A stretch of 64,000 bases of DNA from Galerina marginata (Eukaryota > Basidiomycota > Agaricomycetes > Agaricales > Galerinaceae), in the NCBI GenBank assembly GCA_023014335.1, contig JAECYW010000004.1:1178001-1242000 (forward strand), read 5' to 3'. Made by a program: the position numbers and the translations under genes. Below the pieces are notes generated by a model. It had not been told where the DNA came from, ran no database searches, and saw nothing but the letters and a program-made list of their open reading frames with translations. Below are positions 33,818 through 44,250 of the stretch, in pieces; position 1 is the first letter of the stretch, and each line of letters starts with the position of its first letter.

Positions 33818-35848
33818 ATGAGTGAACCGAAGGGACAATTCCTACGTCACCCTAGCCTAGGTCCAAAAAACAAAGTCCACTTCATCATCCACCCAAGTCC
33901 ACCAGAAGCCCGAACTTCCAGGCAGAGGGAGCTCTCGCTCTCACTCTCACCCCGCGCCGCCAACCCTACTTTCACAGTCCAGGACTGGAGCTCAATGCCA
34001 CCGCCAGCCAAAGACACACACGCACCCCGACGCCCGCCCCGGCCGCCCTCAGGCCCGCTCCCTGCGGTAGTCGTCACCCCCTGCACGCCGATGCTCGGAC
34101 CCAGCAGCGGCAGCGGCAGCACTAGGGGATTCGCGTTTACCGCCCCTGGATCCCCGCTAGAGCGGACGATAGCGAGTTATCAGAATCAAAGGTCACCAAA
34201 GTATTTATCCCCAGACTCGATTCTGCGGCCCAGGCCTGGACTTAAAGTTAGCAAAGGCAAGCAGCCCGCTCAGCCTTCCGCTGCTGCCGTCCCCGTCCCC
34301 GTCCCAGTCCCAGTCGCTGCGAATCCGAATCCGTTCAACGCACAGGCCCACAGCCAGCACCCACCGCCCTTCGACCGACGACGGTCTTTCGTCCTCCCAG
34401 ACTCACTGCGGAACATCACATTCCACCCCCCGCCCAATCCTTACACCTTTAACCCACTGTCTGCAGTCTCCGAGCGGCTTTGGGACGCGCCGTCCCCTCT
34501 GCCTTTGCCTTTCCCTCTACCTTTACCTCCGCCTCTGCCTTTACATTTGCCTTTGCATTTACCCTCATGGGTCAACCCCAACCCCAACCCAGCCCCGGTA
34601 CCGATAACGCAGTTCACGTTCACCCCAAGGGCCAGAACGGCGGCATACTCGTATATCACCAGCACCCCCGCGAAGACTCGTGCCCGGCGAACAAACGGAG
34701 AAGACGGAGATGAAGATCTGGAAGGGGGCTACCCTTACCCCCCCAGCCCGACGCTCGCCTCGGCAGGCAGCTCTCCGCGCCGTCCCAGTCTGCCGCTCTC
34801 TGAGCCTGAAGACGACGACAACGACAATGGTGGCCTGTCGGAGTCGGAGGTGCCGTACCCGGATGTGTTTGATTTAGACATGTACTACGACCCGCCCGCG
34901 CTCGAGTCCGACTCATGGGAGGAGGAGGACGAGGATGATGGTGTTTCTGAGTTCTCTTCTTCCCAAGCGCTGCGGTCCTCCAGAGAAAAGGGAAAGGACA
35001 AAGTCAAAGTCAAAGACACGAACCAAATCCCAACCCCCGCACCCCTCTCCTCCCCCCTCTCCTCCCCCCTCTCCTCCCCCCTCTCCTCCCCCCTCTCCCA
35101 ACCCCCAACCACACCGCACCGCCCCTCCCCAAAAGCAGCCCGGCGCCTCGGGTACGTCACCGAGGCGTCCGCGCGCATGCCTCTGCGGCACGTTATCGAC
35201 CCGGGATCGAAGGAGGCGAAGCGGTATAGGGATTGTAGGAGTAGGAGGCAGGGGGTGTATTCGCGCGCGCCGCAGTTGAGGTTGGGGATAAGCGAGGGCG
35301 GGGGCGGGGGGAGCGCGGGTGTGGATGAGAATGAGTCCCCGTGGAGGACGGCTAAGCCTTCGCAGGCTCCGTCTCCGTCTCTGTCGCCATCGCGTCGGTC
35401 AAGGGCGCTTATGCCCTTACCGCCTAGCGCGTTTAACATGCCTGTGAGCAGCACAGCGCCTCTCGCTTTGTTCCCTCCCGCCTCCTCGTCGTCGTCGTCC
35501 TCACAGCGAGCGACGACCGCAAAGCACCATAAATCCAATGATAAAGAGAACCAGAACCAGAATGCGGTTTCTCAGATCAAAGAACGCGTATACCAACACC
35601 CAACACCGCCGATCGTCATCGTCTCGCAGCACAGCCGTCGGTTTGACTCCCTGTCGGTGTCAGATGGGTCTCATTATTCGAACTCGGACTCGGACTCGGA
35701 CTTAAACGCGGATGCGGAGGAGCAGGAACGGGAGAGGGAGCGGGAAGCGCTCCGGGCGGGACTGAGAGAGGCGTATGATAATTTCTCGAAGACCGTGTGG
35801 ACGGACGAGTCGTATTCGATCGAGGCCGTGTCTATTCCTATTCGCTAA
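33818..35848 (+). CDS. Ser/Pro-rich disordered protein, hypothetical
   Basis: A single uninterrupted frame of 676 residues from ATG 33818 (MSEPKGQFLRHPSLG). It is almost entirely low complexity: Pro-rich (APRRPPRPPSGPLP), a (PVPVPVPV) run, alternating Leu-Pro (LPLPFPLPLPPPLPLHLPLH), a (LSSP)n block from a 12-bp DNA repeat at 35045, and acidic patches (EEEDEDDGVSEFSSS). A more ordered piece, ARRLGYVTEASARMPLRHVI, and the charged C-terminal helix EQEREREREALRAGLREAY could be short functional segments. No domain recognised. The opposite strand also has long open frames because of base composition, but plus has the ATG and the conserved-looking tail. Confidence 0.55.
   Translation: MSEPKGQFLRHPSLGPKNKVHFIIHPSPPEARTSRQRELSLSLSPRAANPTFTVQDWSSMPPPAKDTHAPRRPPRPPSGPLPAVVVTPCTPMLGPSSGSGSTRGFAFTAPGSPLERTIASYQNQRSPKYLSPDSILRPRPGLKVSKGKQPAQPSAAAVPVPVPVPVAANPNPFNAQAHSQHPPPFDRRRSFVLPDSLRNITFHPPPNPYTFNPLSAVSERLWDAPSPLPLPFPLPLPPPLPLHLPLHLPSWVNPNPNPAPVPITQFTFTPRARTAAYSYITSTPAKTRARRTNGEDGDEDLEGGYPYPPSPTLASAGSSPRRPSLPLSEPEDDDNDNGGLSESEVPYPDVFDLDMYYDPPALESDSWEEEDEDDGVSEFSSSQALRSSREKGKDKVKVKDTNQIPTPAPLSSPLSSPLSSPLSSPLSQPPTTPHRPSPKAARRLGYVTEASARMPLRHVIDPGSKEAKRYRDCRSRRQGVYSRAPQLRLGISEGGGGGSAGVDENESPWRTAKPSQAPSPSLSPSRRSRALMPLPPSAFNMPVSSTAPLALFPPASSSSSSSQRATTAKHHKSNDKENQNQNAVSQIKERVYQHPTPPIVIVSQHSRRFDSLSVSDGSHYSNSDSDSDLNADAEEQEREREREALRAGLREAYDNFSKTVWTDESYSIEAVSIPIR
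35045..35098 (+). repeat. 12-bp minisatellite CTCTCCTCCCCC, about 4.5 copies
   Basis: Tandem copies inside the preceding gene; in frame they encode LSSP repeats. Purine/pyrimidine asymmetry is complete, so the tract could form non-B DNA and vary in length. Confidence 0.8.
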
Positions 35849-36318
35849 CGAGCTGCCGCTGCCACTTGGTGATGGTGCCAGGTGGTTAACTGCACATATC
35901 GCTGTCTTTACGAATGGGGCTTTTTTCGTGTATACTGCAAATGTTTTTTGTTTTATTGTTGCTTTATCTTTATTTATATGATTTCATCGCAATGTACATT
36001 GTAACGCATTTTTAATCGAACGGCTCTTTGTCTGCTGGTTGAGGTAGGAACATAATTGGTTCGATGGCGGCCTGACACAGTACTAAATACTTTGACGGGA
36101 TATATTCAAAAGAGATTGTTGAAGAATACTCAATACAAAATTTACTGTAATCTGTGTCTGAAAGACCAAGGCTTTGACATGCGAGCAATGTTCTTTAGAT
36201 CGACAAAAAACACGCCAGACCTTTCTTCTCCATGCCTCTCTCAAAAACAAAATATGGTACTTAAGGGTGTCTGACTCGAACCTATCTTTACCAAATCTTC
36301 ACCATACTTTAACGAGAA
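35849..36318. other. Convergent intergenic region
   Basis: 3' flanks of the Ser/Pro-rich gene and the flavin monooxygenase. T-rich sequence follows 35930. No gene recognised. Confidence 0.45.
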
Positions 36319-38968
36319 TTAGGTTGCCACATGCCCAGTATAAGCGCTGTACCTCTCTCCGAAAACGCCTTCTTCAATGGCTTTAATTTCTACGACACGC
36401 ATGATCGAAACATGTTAAGCAAGCCCAGTTTTGAATGAAAATTAGAAATATACTTACGGAGCGCCAGAGTCTTGGAATAGAACCGGCACAACGCCAAATT
36501 TCCTTCAAATACGATCAGTCCTGGACCTTCTGCCGTAACTACGTATAAAACGACTTACCCTGGATATTATAAAGCCCTTCATATCCAAAATCGCGGAAGC
36601 ACCCACTAAGCTCTCCCTCCTCCGTCAGACCCCATATCTGGGTCGACTTGTCCGCCACCTCGTCCCCGAAAAGCTTACGCAGGCTGTGGCGCGTGTCGAG
36701 GTACCTATTGTCCAGTGAGAAAGCAAATAATTAAATAGGGTTCTTTTGAGTCTGATGACGTCGATCGACGTACCCAGTGCAAAATATGACCACATCGGCG
36801 GCAAGCTCGCTCCCATCGTCGAATTTCAGCCCTCCTTCCGTGAAGCCTTGGATCTGGGCGTCGTTCTTGAGCTTTATCTTCCCGTCGATGATATACTGGC
36901 TGCCGCCAACGTCTGTTCCGCGATCCACTTCATCTTTTGTATCCCAAACTTATGGAGTAATTTTGCCTACCCATATAATACCCTCCAGCTCTGGTGAACA
37001 CCGAGAGGAGAAGCCCGGTGTCTTTGAATCCGCCGTTTGTCCTGAAACCTCGCTTTTGAAGCCCGTCGAGAGTTTCTCTACAAACAACGTTTGTGATTAT
37101 TGTTACTGACGACAGAGGAGGATATCCACTCACTTGTCGGCGTCTGCGATCATCTTCGATACTCGGTATGTCACACCAGCCATGAAGAGGTTGGACATCG
37201 ATGCGTTAAGTCTGTCGGCTAGAGCTGTGGGCGGTCCGCCTTCCGAGTACAGTCCTAGAAGTTATAATCAATTTATCAGTAAAAAATGGTCCCCTGTTAC
37301 AGAGAACTGAATGACCTCCTAGAAGCATCGGTACCCCGTTCTTGGTGGACATAACGTAGGTTGAGCTTCTTTGGAACATCGTAACATCTTGAAGGAAATA
37401 AAAGCTCAAAAATACCAAAAGCGTTCGTTCAGGCATTAAACGTACCGATTCCATGATTTGCATAGTCAACACAGATATCGTGCGCTATGTATTGCAAATT
37501 ATCAATCAGAAAAGTGTCCCTAGAGTGAACGGTGAAATACCTGAGGTACAAGAACCGACCACAACGATTTTCTTCCCAGCATGATCCGTGGCTTTATTAT
37601 GGTGCGAAGAATGTAGGATTTCCCCCTTGAACGAATCCTGCACCAAGGCACCGAGCAGGGTCAGAGACCGTCTTGACTTTCCCAATTTAGAAAGACGCCT
37701 ACCATCCCTGGAATTGTGGGTATGTACCCCACTCCTCCTTTGAAACCGATGGCTAGAACGACGTGCTTTACGTTGAACACACGCTCGCTTCCATCGGCCT
37801 TCGTCACCGTAACGGACCAGGATTTGGTCTTTGGGTTCTGTGTGGCAGACTTGACTGTGGAAGACGTCCAGATGTTGAGCTCCATCGATTCGGCGTAGTG
37901 CTCGAGCCAGTTCGCCAACTATTGGTCCATAAGAAATTTATTTGTGGTGGAAATATTGGGAAAATTATACCTTCTTGGCAGGAGTGAACACTGGCCACGA
38001 AGGCGGGAATCTATCCGAGAACGTCAATTCGGTTGTTGGTAAATTTCAAGAAACAACATACGGCAAGTATGGCATGTGATCGAACCCTGTGATAGAAAGA
38101 ATGTTATTACTTTTGAATTTGGAGACGACAGGACCTACTCACAGACTGGATCATGCAAACAGAGAGCCTCATATCGCGTCCTCCAATTGTCCCCAATTCT
38201 GGAGTTTCTCTCTATGACCAGCGTCGGAATATCTAAAGCCTTCAATCGGGCAGCTGTGCCCAGCCCACTATGCCCACCCCCAATGATAAGCACAGTCGGG
38301 TCCTTTCCTTCGAAGCCCACTTCCTCCTTCCTCGCCGCCTCCCACTTCCCATGGTTTGGCTGGTGGTTACGCAAAGCCCCGATCTTCTCAGGGAACCCTT
38401 TAAGATCGTCCAGGTTTGTAAACACCGAATGCGCTTTCCAAGTGAGCTCTTGATTGCTCGCATTGGGAATCGGCACGAGCCTCGCTACTCCAGAACACAA
38501 GCCCGCTTTCGTCTCGAACTTGAACAAGACCTGAATCCACGCAAGATCGGGGAAGAGCCTCTGGAGCTGGGGCGGCACGTCTGTTTGAAGCTGGACGTTA
38601 GAGATCTTGGCCGATGCCAATTGCTTGGAGAGGAACTGTTTGATGTTCGCAGTGCCTTCGAAAGTCCTGATATCCCAGGTCAAGGCGAGGACGTCTCGCC
38701 AATAAACGAGTATATCCTGGGGAGAAGATGGATCGACGTGTTCATCACCTTTGAATATGTTCAGTGCAAAGGAGGATGTGGCGATGAGATCAAGGAGCCC
38801 GTCGACGTCTGCTTGTTCGGCAGACTTTGAGAACGAGGCAACCCATTCGGATGCAACTTTCACGGCGTCGAGATCCTGTGGAATGTGAGGTTGACCGAGC
38901 TTGGATAAAGTAGGCAAGGACGCCTCTGGGCCCATTGAAGCATCGGTTGGTTTGCCTGTCGTTTGCAT
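36319..38968 (-). CDS. Flavin-containing monooxygenase-like oxidoreductase
   Basis: Multi-exon gene of about 600 residues starting at 38968 (MQTTGKPTDASMG). Residues 45-200 form an NTF2/SnoaL-like region (EWVASFSKSAEQADVDGLLD, WRDVLALTWDIRTFEG). Then come the FAD site VLIIGGGHSGLG, the active-site-type LHDPVWFDHMPYLPFPPSWP (after splicing), FKGEILHSSHH (FMO-type F-x-G-x3-H-S) and the NADPH site KIVVVGSCTSAHDI. Late landmarks are DVVIFCTGY and NIQGNLALCRFYSKTLALRI, ending VFGERYSAYTGHVAT. This matches the fungal YUCCA/FMO-type family that oxygenates small soft nucleophiles or performs Baeyer-Villiger-like chemistry. No break seen. The substrate is unknown and there is no obvious metabolite gene cluster around it. 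Confidence 0.8.
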
Positions 38969-39513
38969 AGTAGATATTCTTGATCGATCGAAGTGGGGGA
39001 TAAGATTGCTTCAAGTTCGAAGGCTTATCATCCCATCTTTATGTACACTTGACAGTGAGAAAGGTTGTTATTATTTGGCTTTTAATTTCTTCCTCGCAGA
39101 AATCTACTTACAATTACCCAAGTCGTCTTCGGTGTATGCTCTTCGGCGACGGTATTTGCTGAGGAATGGGCTCGGCTAGTCATTTTGAGATTCATCATCC
39201 CGGCCCTGTACGGAGAGTACAAAGCTCCACATTTATGGACGAACAAGGACGAGAAGACTTCCGGGAAAAAGAAGACGCGACAGTTCTATGTTTAACTGGA
39301 AGTTTGGTCAGGTGTGCATGGTTAATGGGTTGTTAATGGGCATTGACAAAGTTTGATGATGGAAGTCGTAAAACGCGGACAGTGTCGGAGACAAAGAATA
39401 CCTGGTCGCGGCAATAATAAGGATCTAACACTTGTCTTGAGGGCAATAAGTAGATCATGAGTGAATACGATCCCGTATGAATAAATCAAAATCAGAGGAA
39501 GAAAAACAAAGTA
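38969..39513. other. Intergenic
   Basis: Promoter side of the monooxygenase gene and downstream flank of the minus-strand tRNA. No gene recognised. Confidence 0.4.
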
Positions 39514-39615
39514 GCCCACCGCGAGGGTCGAACTCGCAGCCTTCAGATGCCTTAGACGCCTATTAGTCAGACAGTCTTAAAAGTCTGACGCTCTATCCGA
39601 TTGAGCTAGGCGGGC
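39514..39615 (-). tRNA. tRNA-Lys (anticodon UUU) with 29-nt intron
   Basis: On the minus strand: acceptor GCCCGCC / GGTGGGC, D arm GCTC-AATCGGATA-GAGC, anticodon stem TCAGA / TCTGA, loop CT-TTT-A then the intron and A, and T arm GCGAG-TTCGACC-CTCGC. The 29-nt intron (AGACTGTCTG... to ...CTAAGGC) sits at the canonical site. Apart from anticodon and intron it is identical to the tRNA-Lys(CUU) at 20748. Confidence 0.95.
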
Positions 39616-39725
39616 ATGGCTTTGATTCACACCATACCTATATTAGTATATAATCACATGTCCACAACGCCACGTGATGACAGCCAATTTAATTTTTGCC
39701 GTCCTTGAGTTGAATTCCGAAGTTC

Positions 39726-41006
39726 ATGTCGCTTTGCATTCTTCGAGAACGCATATCGTGTTCGCGGCCATGTACCCGCATTCTCTACTCACAACGTCGC
39801 ACACTGGCAAGGACCCACGGCACAATTGCTTCTCATGACGCTGTCGAACTTTCATTCACCTCAATCATACCAGAAAACGGAAATGCAACGGTGAAGCCGC
39901 TGGTTATCCTTCATGGGCTTTTGTGAGGCAGATAACCAGTCTATTTTCAGTCTATGTGTTTCTAATGCTTTCACTTACTTAGTGGCTCAAAGAGGAATTG
40001 GGGATCCCTTTGCAAGGCCTTTCATCGGGACATGCCTCAACGTCCGATCTACGCCCTTGATTTACGCAACCATGGCTCATCACCTCACTCCACGCCCATG
40101 ACCTATGAAGCTATGGCATCCGACGTGCACAAATTTATTCAGGACAAGGAATTGAAGGAAGTTGCATTGCTCGGCCATTCCATGTGCGTTCAACTTAGTA
40201 GACCCTGTTGTAATCCAGCTTATCGTTGTATTGTTCAAAGGGGAGGAAAAGTCGCCATGGCTTATGCACTGTCTCTGAAAGACTTGAATGTAGAGCCTAG
40301 GACACTCTCTCAACTCATTTCTGTAGATATAGCTCCCTCGATAGGCAGCTTGTCTCCTGAATTCATGCAATACATATCGGTTATGCAAAAGATCCAGTCC
40401 TTACCACCTGGCGACATAAAAACGCGTACAGACGCAGATCATCAACTGCGGCCATATGAACCAGTTTGTTTCAACAGATTTTGACGCAATTACATAAATA
40501 CTTAATTAAACTGCTGCAACAGGACATGTCCGTTCGCCAATTCCTCCTCACGAACCTTCAGCTCCCAAGTCATTCACGTACAGCCTCTCATGACGCGACT
40601 GAGAAAGCCAAGTTTATCGTTCCTCTCGACATTTTGTCACGTTCAGTGGAAGCACTTGGATCATTCCCATACCAGTACAATGTCGAGGAGAACAGCGTCC
40701 CAACGAAATGGGAAGGCTCAACACTTGTCATAAAGGGTACTAAAAGCCCGTCAGTCTCCTGCTTTTGACTCCCGGAGTAGAATTGCAAGTTAATGGTTTG
40801 ACTCTAGGTTCATAAACCGCAAGAATATCCCTCATTTACGAGCGTTCTTCCCTAACACGCGTTTGGAAGAGCTTGATACGGGCCATTGGGGTGAGTTCAT
40901 TTAGATTCTGTGAGAACGAAAGGATTTAAATGGCATTATTCTAGTGCACGCAGAGAAGCCTACCGAATTTCGTAAACTAGTAACGGACTTTCTAAGCCAG
41001 GGTTAA
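39726..41006 (+). CDS. Mitochondrial alpha/beta hydrolase, ABHD11/Imo32-like
   Basis: Five introns split about 285 residues. The N-terminus (MSLCILRERISCSRPCTRIL) is Arg/Ser-rich without acids, a likely mitochondrial presequence. Fold landmarks: KPLVILHGLFGSKRNWGSL (oxyanion region), PIYALDLRNHGSSPHS, LLGHSMGGKVAMAYAL (nucleophile Ser), LISVDIAPS, TLVIKGTKSPFINR (acid region) and LDTGHWVHAEKP (catalytic His). This matches ABHD11, a mitochondrial hydrolase linked in other systems to protection of lipoylated 2-oxoacid dehydrogenases. All six exons join in frame. It stands alone on this strand after the tRNA. Confidence 0.85.
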
Positions 41007-41599
41007 AACTCAAGCAAGCCTTGTGATCTGCATACCATACGCCAACCGAGTTCCTTTGATTCCGCTGCCAGATTTCCAACCTCTCATCCTGTGGAATACT
41101 TGGGATAGAACTCATAGATCGCACAATAGAGTATTATTTACATCTTTTGCAGGCTATAGCTTGACTAGTATGTAACCAAGTTTGCCCTGATCAACGTTTG
41201 AAAGCCGGAGAGCTTACTTCTGATATGAGGAAAACCTTAGTATAAAACTTGTCCTAAACCTTCCTATTTCCACATCACCTGATAGCGTTGGTTGGTGTCA
41301 GTGACGGAGATGCTCTTCTGTGTCTCCCAACTCCTGTAATTTTTGGACTGCCTGCTCCTTCCACGCGCGTACTGAAGCTGGCTTTCGGCTGCCAACGCAA
41401 AGCGGGCATATATCGGCCAAATCTTGGGTCAAGTGCACCAACTTCTTTCCACCCCACCACGTCGAGGTGGACTGACAACGAACCTGCCCTCGTACTACAG
41501 TTTCTTCTCCGTTTCTGCAGAAGACGGGCGACATCACTTTATGCTCGCTATACTATTCCCTCGGGCCGCCGTCTAAGGACCACAGCTTAAAAGCAGACG
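41007..41599. other. Intergenic
   Basis: Spacer between the hydrolase and the first carboxylesterase. A 100-codon frame at 41288-41590 plus, with a similarly open minus frame, shows no motif and is not called. Confidence 0.4.
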
Positions 41600-43827
41600 A
41601 TGAGTCCAAAAAAAATCCCAGCTGCTGGCACTGTTAACCAGAGGCCCAAAAACGCGTCCTCTCCCCAGATCACTTGGCCTATCATGCTGTTCTCTGCGAC
41701 TTTGCTAGTGCTTGCGAGCTATGTATACCGGGACAACCTATTCACCTTGAGCTCGTCCGTGCCGGCGGAGGCACACGGTGATATCATCGACACAGGCTAT
41801 GCGAAATATCTGGGTAACCGCTCATACCCTAATACTGTAGCTTATCTGGGGATTCCGTATGCTGAACCACCTGTGGGAGATCGGCGATTTAGAGCACCTC
41901 TTCCTTTGAACAAGGCGCGAGTTGCACAGGAAAGTAATGGAGCTGTGGTGGATGCTACCAAGAACCCGAACTTTTGTATTCAAGGGACAACAGGAGGTAT
42001 GTCATGTCCTTTACTTTTGTGAAGGCTTTCTAATTCAGCTCGACAGGTGGTGACGCTGGAGGAGCTGGAAGCGAAGATTGCCTGAACGTCAATATCTATG
42101 CTCCTGTCGGTGCAAAGAAAGGGAGCAACTGTGGGCGATATTTGTCGAATTTACCTATATGGCCTCCACTAAAAATAATCTCCTAGTGCCCGTTCTCGTA
42201 TACATCCATGGTGGAGGTAGGCTTAAATTCCTAAATTTGATACCACTCTCTTATTTGTATTCTAATCTCAGGCTATGTGTACGGAAACCCCGCAAACTGG
42301 CCCTTCGACCACTGGATTAACCAAAGTCCAAACGTCGTCGTCGTCTCAGTATACTATCGTTTATCCTCCTTTGGCTTCCTGGCGGCACCTGCCCTCAGAG
42401 ACCCAGTAAACGGCGATCTCAACGCGGGCTTCCTGGATCAGATCCAAGCCTTGAAGTGGGTCCAGGAAAATATCGCGAGCTTCGGTGGGAACCCTTCCCA
42501 AGTTACTATTAACGGCGAGAGCGCCGGCGGAAGCTCAGTGGAACTCCATCTCGTTGCGAATGAAGGTCAGAAACTCTTCAGTGGTGCGATTGCCCAGAGC
42601 GTGTATAGGACGCCTTTGCCTACTGCAGAACAGCAAGTGGTAAGAATTTCTCTTCCATGGAAGTACCTAAATTAATTAGTACCCTGCATAATAGCCTCTC
42701 TTTAATTTCTACGCCAGTCGGGCAGGCTGTGGAACAGGATCTGCCACCGCACAACTTGCATGCTTGAGAAAAGCCAGTGTCAGCGCGCTTGCTCGAGCTC
42801 AAGATGCAGCTATTACTTCCGCCTTGTACATCCCCTTCCAATCATTCATTTTTCTAAACATTGACCGTCTTTCTCTCAGTACGGCATCAGGGTACAATGT
42901 TTTCCACCCTGTAATCGACGGAAAGACCATCACCGACTTCCCAACTAAACTAATCCAGGCTGGTAAATTCGCTAAAGTACCTTTAATTGTCGGGTATGTG
43001 TCTATCTTCTGAACTCCCCATCTTCCAAAATACTCAAATGAATTAGCGCGACTACCAATGAGACACTATCTGGGGGTAGTGATATACCTACCGCACTGAA
43101 GTCGTTCTTCCCATCTCTACCAGATGCAGATGTCAACGCACTTCTTCAGGTTAGATTAGAAACTTGATTCCTAAATGAATCCAGCTGATATATCTATAGG
43201 CATACCCTCTTTCCGACTTTGCCTCCTTGCCGGCCCTTCAATTTCAAACGGTAACAGGAGATTCACAATTACGATGTGCAGTAAGTCCTGACCGGCCTTT
43301 TTATTTACGATATTGTTCTACAACAACTCAATGTTTTTGTCTTGCAGCGTTCAATTTTGGGTGGCGCATTTGGCAAAGCGACAAAATCTTGGACCTACAG
43401 ATATAATCAAAGGAATCCTGGAGCCAGCGCAGTATTCCATGCTTCTGAGAACTATATGATGTTCAAAGGGACTAGTACCGGGTACGCTCACACTCCTATG
43501 AAACTACTTAAACTTTTATTTATTCTGTAATCTCCCAGATTTAACGGAAGCACGACCTTCAACGCGATGTCACCAACTGAGAACGCCTTCGCCGAGGAGC
43601 TTATCGCATACTGGTTATCTTTCGTCCGCTCAGGAGACCCGAATAAGTTCAAGCTTAGTCGCTCGCCAGTCTGGTCGCCATTCATGTCACAGAGCTCGCG
43701 AATCGTGTTGCAGGAGGGTCCGGTAAACACAACGACTGCTAGCGGTAGCTTTGTGGAAAAACAGGGCGCAGAGGAGACTAGCCGTTGCAACCTTGTCGCG
43801 AGCCAGGTTCTGGCGCAACAAAATTAA
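41600..43827 (+). CDS. Type-B carboxylesterase/lipase, tandem copy 1
   Basis: About ten exons, roughly 570 residues. The N-terminus has a cytosolic-like stretch (MSPKKIPAAGTVNQRPK) before a hydrophobic segment (MLFSATLLVLASYVY), so this copy may be a type II membrane protein unless translation starts at the internal Met. Catalytic features: VAYLGIPYAEPPVGDRRF, EDCLNVNIYAP, VLVYIHGGG (oxyanion hole), NGESAGGSSVELHL (nucleophile Ser), SGAIAQS and FHASENYMMFKG (likely catalytic His). The end is RCNLVASQVLAQQN. Spliced joins keep frame. Substrates could be esters or lipids; not resolvable. Very similar to the next gene, with the same intron positions. Confidence 0.82.
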
Positions 43828-44250
43828 TAAGGACGCTGCAAACCTCGTGCGGAGTTCTGTCCTTCTGTGAACCCCAGTGCGTACAGAATATAGCTCCCTG
43901 TATGATACTTGAACAGGTTTCGATGTTTGGAATTTTAAATTCCCCGGTACACAAGTATGTAAACTTCGAGGACTTGCGACTCTCCGCGACTCATGAACTT
44001 TGAACTCTAAATCCAAGAAAGGAAATAACGACCAAACATACCATAAACAACTGGTTGGGAGTCGTTTTCCCATCTCTTCTTCGTTCATTTTGGAGAACGA
44101 CTGGCGGCACTGGTATTCTCTAGAAACCCCTCTAAAGAGCTGCTTAAAGTCAAACACTCTGGTACAAATCAGTCTCAGACAGCTGGTGGCAGCTAGTGGC
44201 CAAAAGAAAATATATCTTCTTCCCCAAGATTCCTTCCAAAGCTGCTTCTC
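43828..44250. other. Intergenic between tandem esterases
   Basis: A 423-base spacer. It contains TGAACCCCAGTGCG and other sequence that resembles neither esterase coding region. The minus strand is open across it (from 44355), which I take as chance. Confidence 0.4.

Noticed and set aside
34885..35538. Minus-strand 217-codon frame inside the Ser/Pro-rich gene
   Set aside because: Produced by low-complexity composition; the sense frame is far longer and has the start context.
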